DNA of 64,000 bases from Pollenia angustigena. Its lineage: Eukaryota > Arthropoda > Insecta > Diptera > Polleniidae. The notes below the pieces were generated by a model. It had not been told where the DNA came from, did no database searches, and was given only the letters and a program-made list of their open reading frames with translations. Position 1 is the first letter of the stretch; each line of letters starts with the position of its first letter. Where the stretch lies: NCBI GenBank assembly GCA_930367215.1, contig OV884056.1, forward strand, positions 93,755,285 to 93,819,284, written 5' to 3'. Of this stretch, positions 48,501 to 59,111 are shown piece after piece. The position numbers and the translations under genes are program-made.

Positions 48501-51500
48501 GATATCCTAAGTGTTTTGAACATACCTAAACTTCTACCTCAAAGTGTAATCAAGTCATATACAGATACAAAACTTTTAAAACCATAACTAGCGGTTGAGC
48601 TGATTATATTTAATAAAAGATATAAACACCTACTTACATCTTAACTTGAGCCTGAACTGTTGCATTGGCAACAAACATGGAAAATATCTGAAAATCTATT
48701 AGATAACGTTGTAGATGTTTGAATAAGCTGTGATGAAGATATCTACTAAAATCTAAGAAAAATATTTCAAATTTTCGTGCCAATGCTCGTCAGTAATGCT
48801 TCGAGCGAGAGGTCATTTCTTACCCTTCGTCGAATAAAAACATGGCTCAGATCAACAATGACCGAAGATAGACTATACTATCTAAATTTGCCTCACAATG
48901 AAATCATAAGTGGCTTATTTAAAAATATTAATTTATTTTAATTTATATTGAACTGATCTTATATTTTATTTAACGTTATTGTTGAGTTTTTTTTTAATAT
49001 AATACACACATATTGTTTTTAATAAACTTTTAAAAACAAATTTCCCGCGCCTGGTAGGTCCTTATAAAAAATTGGAAAAAAGGGGAAAAATTTAAATTGT
49101 GGGCGGACCAGTCGTAAAAGGGTAAAACGACAAGGTCCAGATTTAATTTCAGATCAGAGTAATAGAGTTCTGAAAATTTAAAATTTTTTAATTTTAGTAG
49201 GTACTTATAGAAAATGCCAGAAAAAGGGGCAATATTTAAATTTTGGGCGGACCCGTCCTATTAGGGTGAAAAGCAAAAGCAATAAGCGTTTCAGAACTGT
49301 GAAAGCTATGTCCAGATTTGATTTCAGATCAGAGTTCTATATAACTGAAAATTGAAAATGTTTGAATTTTAGTAGGTACTTATGGAAAATGGCAGAAAAA
49401 AGGCAACATTTAAATTGTAGGCGGACCAGTCCTAATAGGGTGAAAATCCAAGGCCATAAGCGTTTCAGAACTGTAAAAACTATGTCCAGATTTAATTTCA
49501 GATCAGAGTAATATAGTTCTGAAAATTTTAAATGTGTGAATCTTAGTTAGGTACTTATAGAAAAAATGGGAAACATTAATATTGTGGGTGGACCAATCCT
49601 AATAGGGCGAAAAGCCAAGGCCATGAGATATGAGTATATAGTTCGGAAAATTTAAAATGTTTGAATTTTAGTAGGAACTTATTGAACATGGCAGAAAAAG
49701 AGTAACATTTCAATTGTGGGAGATCAGTCCTAATAGGGGAAAAGCCAAGGCCATAAGCATTTCCGAACTATTAATGCTATGTCCAGATTTGATTTCAGTT
49801 TAGAGTTGAAAAGTTCTTCAAATTTAAAATTTTTTAATTTTAGTAGGTACCTTTAGAAAATGGCACATAATTTGAATTTTTTCCCCTTTTTCTGTCATTT
49901 TCTATAAGTACCTACTTACATTTTCTATAAGTACCTACTTTAATTCAAAAATTTTAAATACATATTCAGAACTATATAACTCTGATCTTAAACTAAATTT
50001 ATATAGCCGCTTTTTTGTTTTTAAAAATGACCTTACTTCTTACTCTACTACTGCAATATAAGGCATACAATCCTGTACATTTTTAATGTGGTGCTTAATA
50101 CTAGAAGAGATTCGCTGGATATTCGTTAAAGATCCCATTTTTTACTGCTTCACTGAAATAGTTAAATCATTCTTTTGATAAAAAATATAAAATTAAATAT
50201 TGTATATAAAAGTATGACCCCCTTATTCGTACAAAATATTTTATATTTGAGTAATTCCATAGTGTTGAACGCGACAGTCGTACGCGTCAAAAATGCAATT
50301 ACATTTTAAACAGCAAATATTTCTACGTTCCTTTAACCCTTAAATTATAGCACTTAGAAAGCACTGTTATCTATGTTAAAGTTGATGGAGTGCGCTATTC
50401 GAGGTCAAAGATAATGGCAAAAAATTTAGCGGTTCGAACGTGAAAAAAATAAAAGTAGTTTTTTTGGCCATGTATAAAAAGGCGCAATTCAGCGAAACCT
50501 GGCAAAATGTTATAGTCAAACTACTTTCAGACTTTTACGTACATAACAATGTAACATTTAAATGGTTTTGGTTTGATTCTAAAATCGTATGTATTTTTTT
50601 AAGCCAAAATCTGTGTCGATACGTGACACTTCGAACGTGAAATTTTTTCCATAATAATTTAACAGAATAATTATTTAAACAAAATATAAATTTGCCGTTA
50701 ATCCGAATAACATATCTCTTCGAAGTCTTCCTTAGATTACAGACCATGCTAGAAACTTTTTTGGAATAATTGTTATCATATATCACCTCTTTTAAAGAAG
50801 ATAATATTAAAGAAAACATACAATAAAACTTTCTCACAAATAAGATATTACGTTTGTGCAACTTTGCAGTCTGCTTGTTCGTCTAAGTAAACGAGCTTTT
50901 GGGGGACTTTATGAAATTTGTTAAATCTAAATTTTTCTCTATAACAAAATCATTTTTAAAAGTGTGAAATAAGCATATTTCGGATCTCTAAAACAGAACT
51001 TCTTCGCGAAGGATTTAAAAAAAAAAAAAAAAAAAAACACAAATGATGTAAAATCATGGGATGTAAGAAAAGATAAACTCACTGTTTATTTTGGTGTTTT
51101 GTTTAAGCTTTGATATTGTTACAAGTAAGACTTTGAGTGTTTAAAATTCTTATTCGCTTTAGGGTTTTATTTGTATAATATTTTCAGCTTTTCTAAAATC
51201 TTTGGAAAAGGTTTCCTGATGATCTGGCCTAAGCAACCAGTGAAATTCGCATAGAGGCTAGCTTTCCCTCAACAGTAAATTTCGGTGTATTTATCAAATA
51301 TTGAAAATTGGGAATTTAGCACGTCATACGAAAATCTTAATAGTAAATTTTGTATTCCCGTAAATAACTTTGATCATTCTCCCTTACATTACAGCTTCCG
51401 AAGAAGCATAAATTTTTGCTAGTCCCTAAGTTTTAGATTTCGAAACTTAATAACTTTTGTTTAATGTTAAATTCTTTTCTTATTTTCTTTATCATTGCAG

Positions 51501-52633
51501 ATCGCTCAACAACACGTCCAAAAACGTTTGATCCTGTATGGAATGAACAATTTGTACATGATGTAATAAATGCTAAAAATATCAATTTAACGGTATTTCA
51601 TGATGCCGCCCTCCCACCGGATGATTTTGTGGCCAATTGTATAATACCATTAGAGGATATTATGCAACACGAAAGTAATGTACCAGATTTATGGGTGAAT
51701 TTAGAACCTCAAGGAAAAATCCATGTAGTAATCGAACTAAAAAACAAAAATGGTAAAAAAAACAATCAAGTTACATTTAGCCACAACGAAAAATTATATA
51801 CATAATTTTTTGATATTTAATAGATACAACTAAAGATACTACAGAAGTGGATCATGCTGTTAGTGGTGGCGCTGGCGCCAACAAAGAATTCAAAGAACGA
51901 GCAGGATTTAATCGTAGACGCGGTGCTATGCGTCGTCGTGTACATCAGGTAAGTTATTGTAAAAATAACATAAATGTTTTTTCTCTTATTTAATGTCTCA
52001 TCTGTATTTATATTTAAGGTTAATGGTCACAAATTTATGGCAACATTTTTGCGCCAGCCAACATTTTGTTCACATTGTCGCGAATTCATTTGGTAAGCTT
52101 TAAGAAAAAATCTCCTTTTTTTAACCTTTCAAATCATCCATATTTTGTTTATTTCACTTATGATTTTATCTGAACACCTTTTTTAAATAGTAATTAACAT
52201 GTTTGGTTGCAATTTGTTTACTGGGTTTTCTGATTTTTATGTTTTATTTTGGGATTTATTTTTTTAGTTTAGGAGTTGTTTAATTTTAGTATTATGAAAT
52301 TTTAGTTCTATTATTGCTTTTAATTGTGTTTTTGTATGCTCTTTGAAAATAGATTATGTAATTTCATTTAAAACTTTATTAATTAAATTAATTTTATTAA
52401 TTTTTTATTGAAAGTTTTATGTTTCTTTTTCACATTTTTTTTTATTAATTTTAATTTATGGGGCTCGCAAAACAAGTTTCTTTTATTATTTTTTTTTACA
52501 TAACATTTCATAATTTTAATATACCCAATATACAAACTTTATTTAAATATATCTTGAGTATATACAAATGTACAAGCTACGGACATTTTTTGCCTTTGCA
52601 GGGGAATTGGTAAACAAGGATATCAGTGCCAAG
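36584..52633 (+). CDS. Pkc98E: novel protein kinase C (PKC epsilon class), 5' part only
   Basis: Five coding exons at 36584-36737, 51501-51752, 51824-51948, 52019-52092 and 52602-52633 encode residues 1-212. All introns are GT-AG and the phases join without a gap. The protein begins [20 protein letters not shown], the N-terminal C2 domain of novel PKCs (about residues 1-130). Residues 166-176 form the autoinhibitory pseudosubstrate, with Ala170 in place of the phosphorylatable Ser. The first C1 (diacylglycerol-binding) zinc finger starts at His181 and continues with Cys194, Cys197 and Cys211 at the expected HX12CX2CX13C spacing. The rest of C1A, C1B and the kinase domain are absent and must lie past 64,000. 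The close match to Drosophila Pkc98E is from memory. The start is the first ATG after an A-rich, stop-containing leader. The donor after exon 2 (GGTAAAA) is weak, but skipping it would stop the frame after 17 more residues. It should be a lipid-activated Ser/Thr kinase at membranes. Confidence 0.93.
36867..37006. mobile_element. 140-bp hAT-type MITE in Pkc98E intron 1
   Basis: CAGGGGTGTTTTG at the left mirrors CAGAACACCCCTG at the right with one mismatch. The target duplication is unclear. Confidence 0.6.
37590..37783. mobile_element. ~195-bp inverted-repeat MITE
   Basis: GACATGTTCTGACAATCGCA faces TGCGATTGTCAGAACATGGTC with nearly full pairing. The loop contains TTGCGAT/ATCGC words in both orientations. 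Confidence 0.65.
39426..40775. mobile_element. 1.35-kb foldback element inside the hAT transposase
   Basis: Arms of about 270 bp (39426-39694 and 40499-40775) are near-perfect reverse complements, beginning TAGACTGGTCGCA and sharing GTGCCTAGCCGTGCCGGGT. They are flanked by the 8-bp palindrome GTGTACAC at 39418-39425 and 40776-40783. The spacer between the arms holds a 161-bp tandem array. The uninterrupted hAT copy at 48 kb, which reads straight through LQQVVEALEK, shows the original site. Confidence 0.85.
39800..40205. repeat. 161-bp tandem repeat, 2.5 units
   Basis: CATATGTTCGCG(C/T)AACTCA starts at 39800, 39961 and 40122. Units are nearly identical (CGCAATAAAA / CGAAATAAAA / CACAATAAAA differences), so the expansion is recent or homogenised. 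Confidence 0.9.
41993..42261. mobile_element. 269-bp palindromic MITE with TAA target duplication
   Basis: GGCCCTAAGTTTGTAAAACG at the left and CGTTTTACAAATTTAAGGCC at the right. Pairing extends through GCAATGCCAAAAAT. TAA flanks both ends. The 499-bp sister element at 5 kb lacks it, giving the empty site. The 78-codon frame within is a by-product of the repeat. Confidence 0.8.
42400..44073. other. Pkc98E intron 1, nothing recognised
   Basis: AT-rich sequence with short frames lacking any domain, and no terminal repeats that I can pair. Confidence 0.45.
44082..45249 (-). mobile_element. hAT element with BED-finger/transposase fragment, TSD AATGAAAA
   Basis: AATGAAAA is directly repeated at 44074-44081 and 45250-45257. 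The ends TAGGGGGTTCA and TGAACACCCTA are inverted repeats followed by ATTAATCGA words in both orientations. On the minus strand, about 44650-44580 reads [11 protein letters not shown], part of a BED zinc finger. The fragment 44566-44381 reads [20 protein letters not shown], like the region after the BED finger in hAT transposases. Most of the transposase is missing. Confidence 0.7.
45602..45717. mobile_element. 116-bp palindromic MITE
   Basis: GCCTGTTCAACTATTTCGAA at the left is mirrored at the right with a few changes, through TTCGAACGTTAACG / CTAACGTTCGAA. Confidence 0.65.
46051..46185. mobile_element. second copy of the AAACTGCAGTCGAA MITE
   Basis: GGAAAACCAGCGTTTAAAAA and the later GACTGCAGTTTGAAC match the MITE at 12219-12445, including shared interior words GAAAAACTGC and AACTCAAAAG. 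Confidence 0.55.
46548..47134. mobile_element. 587-bp pogo/Tigger-like MITE
   Basis: CAGTGGACTCCCGATAATTC begins after TA (46546-46547). The right end ATTATGATTTATCGGGATTT..GACTG is followed by TA (47135-47136). The pattern CAGT.GACTCCCGATAA with TA duplication is characteristic of pogo-type elements. No coding sequence remains. Confidence 0.75.
47940..50000. repeat. ~175-bp degenerate tandem repeat array, split by a hAT copy
   Basis: Units built on CCAAGGCCATAAGCGTTTCA, CTATGTCCAGATTTGATTTC and GTAGGTACTTATGGAAAATG recur at about 47950, 49080, 49270, 49445, 49615 and 49740, some with internal deletions. After 49880 the same words run in reverse orientation (ATAAGTACCTACTT). A hAT fragment interrupts the first unit at about 48070-49037. 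Confidence 0.75.
48070..49037 (+). pseudogene. hAT transposase copy B, 5'-truncated
   Basis: The plus strand matches copy A: TLQQVVEALEK, then decayed sequence, then the hAT dimerisation segment ([19 protein letters not shown].. ending LFKNINLF and a stop near 48940). The right terminus GCGCCTG matches copy A. The N-terminal half is missing, and frameshifts and stops are present. Confidence 0.75.
50001..51460. other. end of Pkc98E intron 1, nothing recognised
   Basis: AT-rich. An A-run lies at 51010-51031. No domain or paired ends seen. Confidence 0.45.
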
Positions 52634-52885
52634 GTATGTGTATTGTTTTATATAAAAACAAAAAATAAAAACAAAATTCAGCTAATAGAAAATTGAAGAA
52701 TGTAAACTATGAATGTTGTTTATATTTCCTTTAAATATACATGGAAATTTATTTTTGTACTATTTTTTTTTCTTGCAATTCTCATTATGCATTTGCTTCA
52801 TTTTATTTGTAGAGAGTTAAGAATTGTTTACTCATTTTTTGTTGTAATTTTTCATAATAAATTATTAACATAACTTTAAAAAACA

Positions 52886-53277
52886 TATCGCACCGGTTCC
52901 TCTAAAGAATGTAAACTCAAAACTTGCAAATTTCCACTTTATGCAAGAAAACGGTATGTACAGTGGTGGTATTTACCCACTTTAAAACTATTAAAAAATA
53001 CAGTTATTTCCCTTTTTGTAATATAATAGTTCATATTAAACAAAAACAGGGGCCTGATTCTGGCAGTCGTGATCAAGTACTTTCTCGATTCGAAAGCAAT
53101 TTTATTTCAGTCGATAATGAACGAATCGAAATTATTTTTTCAGTATTGTGAAACGCGAATTAATGCTTTACAACACTAAAATAGTTCCGATTCGTTCAGT
53201 ATTGACTGAAATAATTAGATATTAAATTGCTTTCTAATCGACAAATTACTCGATCACGACTACCAGAATCAGGCCCA

Positions 53278-53320
<43 letters not shown>

Positions 53321-53348
53321 TTTCGGGCTAGAGGAACCGTTGCGATAT
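52886..53348. mobile_element. MITE in Pkc98E intron 5, containing another MITE
   Basis: CATATCGCACCGGTTCCTCT at the left faces AGAGGAACCGTTGCGATATA at the right. A second palindromic unit at 53050-53276 and a long T-run (53280-53317) lie inside. The short frame over its left part is not a PKC exon. Confidence 0.65.
53050..53276. mobile_element. nested 227-bp MITE
   Basis: GGGCCTGATTCTGGCAGTCG mirrors the right end CGACTACCAGAATCAGGCCC with one difference. TCGTGATC/GATCACGA and TTTCAGTC/GACTGAAA also pair. Confidence 0.75.
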
Positions 53349-53384
53349 AATAATTTTTGATTAAATATTTTTAAATGTTACCAG

Positions 53385-53480
53385 TTTGACGGCCAAGTTC
53401 AGTAATAATTAACTATTAGTTAAAACTGTCAAAAAATACATATTGTTAACTGGAAGTTAAAGTAATAGTTAGGCCGTAAA
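53385..53480. mobile_element. short MITE, relative of the ends at 19.6/24.4 kb
   Basis: GGCCAAGTTCAGTAATAATT with AACTATTAGTTAA on one side and TTAACTGGAAGTTAAAGTAA on the other repeat the terminal text of the 19639-24410 composite. Confidence 0.45.
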
Positions 53481-53489
53481 TTTATATTG

Positions 53490-56086
53490 ATGTTAAAATC
53501 TTTTTTTTTTAATGACGTGTTATCGTTTTATTGACTCGAACAAATAAAGGAATGTCTGTTATAACAATCACCCCTATCGTGAAAAAATTTCCCTCGAAAT
53601 TTCTTCTCCCTTTCCTTAAAAAAGGTATAGGGATAATCAAAATTCTAAATTAGAATAAAAGCAGATTTGTGCGAAGTATATAACAAATAGTTTTTAATTT
53701 AAAATGCCAATTTTATATTGAATATGGTTATATATTATGGTAAATGGGTACCGATATACATATCGTCAGCTTATTATTGGTTTGGCGCATATGCCAAAAA
53801 GTCATAGTGAAGAAAAACGCCAATGAAGGTTTGCATGAAGTTTTCTGAAAATATACCCGATAGAATATTTTTATATTTTATATTTCTAATTATTGTTTTG
53901 TTGTGCCGCATACGCCATTTTCTAAATTTATTTTTCAAAAATAGCTTTTTGTGCTGCATGCGTATATTTACTGCTGTGTATTGAGTTGTTGACATTTTAA
54001 TTTTTTTTTTCTTTTACTACATTTTTTACGGCAACGAAGCGAAGTATGAGTAAAATTTATTTTCTTGTTATCTTCGCTTAAACTTTTTGTTATTCTTATG
54101 GCAATGAAGCAAAACAAGAGGGAAATTTATTGCAAACTTTTATGTATTAGGACTTTGCAGCATTCGCCAAACAGTGGGGTGTAGAGCAAAAAAACTATAC
54201 TTGATAAAATTAAAAATACATAGTTGATATAAAGCAAAATTAATGCTTTTTATCTCAGAAACCATAAAAAATTCGTGCAACTTGTTTAGGGTTCTGAAAG
54301 GGTGTATTCGAAAAATATATATATTCCCCAAGGCCGATTGAAAAGGTCTGCGCAAGAAGCCTGATGATCATTGCTTTCGTTCTTTTGAGCTTTCAAAAGT
54401 TGTTTACATACACGTTTTTTCCTTTTGCTATTTATATGTGGTAGTAAGTTTTTGACAGCTTAAAAGAAAAAGTCTTTTGTTTTTGTACAAGTAAGCAGAC
54501 CTGATAGATGGGCCTTGGAATGCCCGTAAGACCTTTTCTGTCAATAAATTATTATTTTAATTAAAATTTGAAAAAAAAAAAAGAATTAGGAAACAAAACT
54601 TTTTTGAGCTACCGAAAGCGTCGTTATATTGAGCCCTATTTGCGATTTATTGTTAGCGACAAAATGCAAATTTTATAGAAGATGGTTTTTTTTAAGTAGT
54701 GCCGCGTTTTATTAGGTGTCATGCTATGCATTTATTTATTTTTAAATTTATAATGGCGAATTCAATAGTTTTAAAGAACATGCTTAGATTCAACTTATCA
54801 TAGAACCTGTCGTTTACGATAGCTTTAATGATGCCGCTTACGATATTATCGCAAAAAGGACTCGATATGTCGGAACAACAAATAGAAAACCATTTTTTTC
54901 TTCAATAGCCAAGCAGAAATTTTCTTGAAATTGTGTATAAAATAAGAAGACTTGTGAACAGAAACAATATAAACGAAACATGTAAATTTTTGAAAACATC
55001 GATATCTTAATAATCGAATCAATCAGCTATATATAGAACAAGCAGTCGGTCTAATCGGTCCATAATTGACTTGGATATATTCATAAAAAAGGAATGCTGA
55101 TATTTGTAATATGATAATGCATATTTTTTGTTGGGCTTAGTCGAAATACAATTCTTATTGCCATGTAAAGTGCAATATCCGTAAGGACACCTTTCTTAAG
55201 CAGACACGTCCTTTAGACGGACACTGTCCCAGCAGAGTTTCACAAGGAATGCAATGAATTCTTTTGAGAGGACATACCCATTGTAAGGATATATTTCAAT
55301 CGTCTTAACGGTGTCGGGTGATGAAATATTTCTACCAAATTATATACCACTGATTCTTCTTTTATTGTCAGTATTTTGCCATAACTCTTATAACGGAAAG
55401 TCATTTATACGCACCCGATAACTATTAAAGAACTGTCTGAGTCCAATTATTATCAAATAAATAAAAAAACTTTATATATTTTAAATAGTAACTTGAAGAT
55501 TTCTACGATTTTAAATAAACTTATATATGTATTTAAAAAGTTGTTATCTAAAGATTATATTATACGCTATCTAGACAATCATATATTTGATCAGAAAATC
55601 TGAAAATTCTTAACTCTTTCTAAAAAAAGATCCACATTAAATAAAATTAATAAAATGAATCATCGTTATATGTTTGCTATCTGTTAAGTTCTTTGCTTTA
55701 AATGTTTTCACAATAATTTCTATTACACTTTATAATGATATCAAATTCGTACTTCATAAATGCATTATTACAATTCTAGAATATTCAATTATAAAAAAGC
55801 CTACAAAAACACTATTTTTATGTTTGTACGTATAATCGTCTGTCTGTATTTGGTTTTATTTGTATCTTAACTTAGTTATACAATCGTTAGAACATTGTTG
55901 CTTGTTAGTTAAATGTCTTAAGTAATTTACGTGATATTATTGTTTAGTGTAATACACAGCATCTATCTTTACTTATTTTTTCTTTCTTTCTTTTTTTTTA
56001 TTTTTTGTTCTTATCACAGAAGTCACACTAATGTAAATAAATCTATTAAAATTAATTTTGTGTTTCTCATATTGTTTATTCATCTT
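53490..56086. other. Pkc98E intron 5, nothing recognised
   Basis: AT-rich. Two related blocks GGCAACGAAGCGAAG (54031) and GGCAATGAAGCAAAAC (54100) lie 70 bp apart. No gene or paired element ends. Confidence 0.4.
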
Positions 56087-56767
56087 TACCCTGCTAGCAT
56101 TTGGAAGATTGTTTTTTAAAAAATCAGAGTAATGAGTCTTTTTCGAGTACTTTTGGTGATGAAAAACTTATTAATCAGCTACACGCTTAAAAACAGACTC
56201 GAAAATGACTCACGCTTATGATTCTAAAGTGTTTGATTTAAAATGCAATAACAAATCGTATTGAAACCATAAATGGATCATCTTGGCGCTTAAAATATGA
56301 GTATTTCATCCGTTATTCATAATCAAATTTTGCGCAGCTAGAAGGTTGTAAACTGTTTGATCACAAATTGATTATGCATGCGTTCGAAAAGTGATTACTT
56401 TTTTTGTTATTTATGATCTTATTTTGCGCAGATGGATAATTAAAAAGTGTTTGTTATTTTTTTGTATGGCAATCTCCAACGAATCATCCAGGTGCTTAAA
56501 ATGTGAGTTTATAATCAAATTTTACGCAGCTAGAAGATTGAAAACTGCTTGGATATTTAAAAAGTACTTGTTAAGTTTTTACAGGAATTTTTTTGTTTTT
56601 TTGTATAGTAAATGTCTAAAAATTAAATTTTTCTTCATTCATAAAATTACCAAGAAGAGGAAAAGCTGCAACAATTTGTAAGTATATAAAATTTAAAAAA
56701 ACAAGCAAACAATTAGACTAGCTCAATAGTCATACTAATTTCTTATTAAAAATTTTTACATTTTCAG

Positions 56768-56886
56768 AAAGAATATATTTCAAAAACCGGTGGTGTAGAA
56801 CCGGCCGAATGTTTGCATAGTTGGAAAAGGACCAGCACTAAGCCTAGCGCCGAGCAGTGTTTCCTTATAACAACAATTAAAAGTAG
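56768..56886 (+). other. GC-rich splice-flanked open segment, possible exon or captured gene fragment
   Basis: Between an acceptor (TTTTCAG at 56761-56767) and a donor (AG|GTATAT) lie 39 open codons reading KEYISKTGGVEPAECLHSWK and then RTSTKPSAEQCFLITTIKS. It has about half G+C in a surrounding of far lower G+C. A matching donor GTAAGT at 56678 ends a short upstream piece (QEEEKLQQF), and joining the two keeps phase 0. Its phase does not fit Pkc98E exon 5. I do not recognise the protein, and the minus strand is also largely open. Confidence 0.35.
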
Positions 56887-57117
56887 GTATATAATTACAT
56901 ACATATGTTATTAAAAATAAATTAGAAATAGTTTTCGTTTTAGATATTTGTCATCTTTAATTTAAGAGCAAAGAAACGAATGGCATTCTACAAAAGCATT
57001 TTGTTCATGCTAAAGAAAGGGTGGCAAAAAGAAAAAAAACAAATTAAATTTTTCACTTTTATTAGTATATTTATAATTTAAGTATAATTATATTTGTATT
57101 ATTATTAATACTATAAC

Positions 57118-57131
57118 TATTACTATTATTA

Positions 57132-57168
<37 letters not shown>

Positions 57169-57180
57169 GTATTATTATTA
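57118..57180. repeat. ATT trinucleotide microsatellite
   Basis: A long run of TTA/ATT units with a few interruptions. Confidence 0.9.
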
Positions 57181-57329
57181 GCATTATTAGAATTTTTTTT
57201 TGTTGGATTAATTTATTGTTTTTAATAAATTTAAATGTACATATAAAAAATTTATTTACTGCCTGTTTTTAGAACGCGAGTGCAAAAGTGACTCGTGTAA
57301 TTAATTAAACGAGTCACTTTTGTAAGAAA

Positions 57330-57870
57330 AAAGAACTGAAAGATGTCAAATACGATTACCAATACCACTCATAAATGACTCGAAAAACGATTGCAATCTA
57401 TGTAAAAATTACTCTTAAATTAATAGAAATAGACTAATAAATGACTCGTATATGAAGCGAAATAAGACTGAAAAATTACTCGAAAAACGATCGCAAAAAA
57501 CATAGAAAAGGCTCTTAAATGAATAGAAAAAAACTGATACATTTTTTTAACAAGACTCCCAAATAACAAAAAAACTACTGATTAATGACTCATAGGCGAT
57601 TAGAAATATGTCTTATATATGAATCGAAAAAGACGCAGAAAAGAAGTTAAAAAAGACTGATAAATGACTAGAAAATGATCATATATACCATTAGAAAAGA
57701 ATCTAAAATGACTCTAAACTAATTAAAAAAACTTATCATAAATGACTCATCAAGAAGAGTCGCGGGTAGGGTACCATTTTCTACCGACAAAAGTATCATT
57801 TATGATCAGAAAATGAGCGCATATTCTGATTTTTTAATCGCGTTGAAGAGTCAAAAAAGACTCGATTATG
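57330..57870. repeat. degenerate minisatellite, AATGACTCG-type units
   Basis: Words AATGACTCGAAAAACGAT, AAATGACTCGTATATG, AAATTACTCGAAAAACGATC and ACTCTTAAAT recur every 25-40 bp without strict period. They form the right half of the 56089-57899 element and echo its left end. Confidence 0.55.
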
Positions 57871-58395
57871 ATTAAAAATTTTACAAAATGCTAGCTGGGT
57901 AAGATAACATTAGAAATATTTTGTAAATTTGTATAGATATTTATATATATGTATATGTGTGTTTTTGCTGTTGTATTATGTAAATATTTATTATTTTATT
58001 TTATTAAAAATTATTATTTTTTAGCTACATATATTAACAAATTAATTTGGTTATAGGAAACTTTTCTTTTTAAAATAGAAAAAAAATATTAGTTTCGAAA
58101 CCTTGAAAACTTTGATGCATTAAAGATATATTAGTTCTAGAAGAGATCTTTTAAACATCTACATTTTTAAGAAGGAACCCATAGTTTGAATAATTTCCAA
58201 AAGTTTTAAACTAAATAACAAATTCTCTCGCAAATATTCGAAAAAAATTGTCATCCCTTGGGGCAATTAAAGTTAAAAAAAAAAATTGCTATATATATTA
58301 ATGAATGGACCGGCGTTTAGACAAATAGTTCTACATTCACTAAAGGAATAACTTATCAGAAGTGGTAATGATCATCGACTAATCGACATGCTAAC

Positions 58396-59111
58396 ACACC
58401 AATACCCCGGCTTGCTTCGTTTTCAAAGTTGCGTCTTTTTAAAATTTCTGTGATTTCGAAGTTGCGTCGATTTTGTTTCACTATGCGTCGCATGGCTTCG
58501 AAGTTGCCTCGCTAGTGCTTCGATGTGCGTCGTTAATACAAAAATTTTTGTTCAAAGCTTAAACATAAAAAGGGGATTTCCCGTTTAAGTCTAATGCAAA
58601 TATGTATGTGAAGGTTGTTTGTTGATTGCAAATGATTTAAAATTACATTTGCTGAAGTAGAGTTAAAATTAAATATTTTGCAACAACGAGTAAAAAACGC
58701 AAATAAGCTTAGAACAAAAACTGTACATTTTGACGCGTTCTAAATCAGGGGAAAAGGCTGTTGATATTAAAATCTATTTGCTGTCCCAGTGGCGTTGATA
58801 AACTTAAGAAATTTGTTAAAACAAGAACATCGTTATAACAAATTACAAAAATTAGAAGCATCTTAATGGATTGAGGATCAAAATCAGCGATGAATGCCCT
58901 TATTTGGTTATTCAACAAAAAAAAAGCTTATTAAAGTTCTAAAATAAAATTATTCTAAAAAGTCTATCAAATCAAAATTTATTTTTTCAGCTAAAATTAA
59001 TTATCTCGGTACCAATTAAATCAAAATCAATACAAATGTATGGAAAATAGTGCTTTGCTTTGCGTCGAGTTTTTCCGGTCCCAATTAGCGACGCAAACCG
59101 AGTATTGGTGT
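58396..59111. mobile_element. 716-bp inverted-repeat element with CpG-bearing GCGTCG repeats
   Basis: ACACCAATACCCCGGCTTGC at the left and ACGCAAACCGAGTATTGGTGT at the right (20 of 21 bases used). The left arm has five spaced copies on the theme AAGTTGCGTCG / GTGCGTCG. The right has TTGCGTCGAG and GCGACGC in mirror orientation. Confidence 0.65.

Larger units (their letters stand above)
56089..57899. mobile_element. 1.8-kb inverted-repeat element with GACTCG minisatellite
   Basis: CCCTGCTAGCATTT at the left and AAATGCTAGCTGGG at the right, with TA on both outer sides (56087-56088 and 57900-57901). Subterminal sequence is full of GACTCGAAAA / TTTTCGAGT words. It contains an ATT microsatellite and a GC-rich, splice-flanked open segment (56768-56886). 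Confidence 0.55.

Noticed and set aside
51464..51500. In-frame ATG and hydrophobic lead before Pkc98E exon 2
   Set aside because: This is the polypyrimidine tract and acceptor of intron 1. The exon joins cleanly at 51501 to exon 1 with the correct phase.
52903..53151. Cysteine-containing frame that could mimic the next C1 exon of Pkc98E
   Set aside because: It sits inside a MITE, lacks an acceptor at the right place and phase, and does not continue the CX2C/H pattern of C1A.
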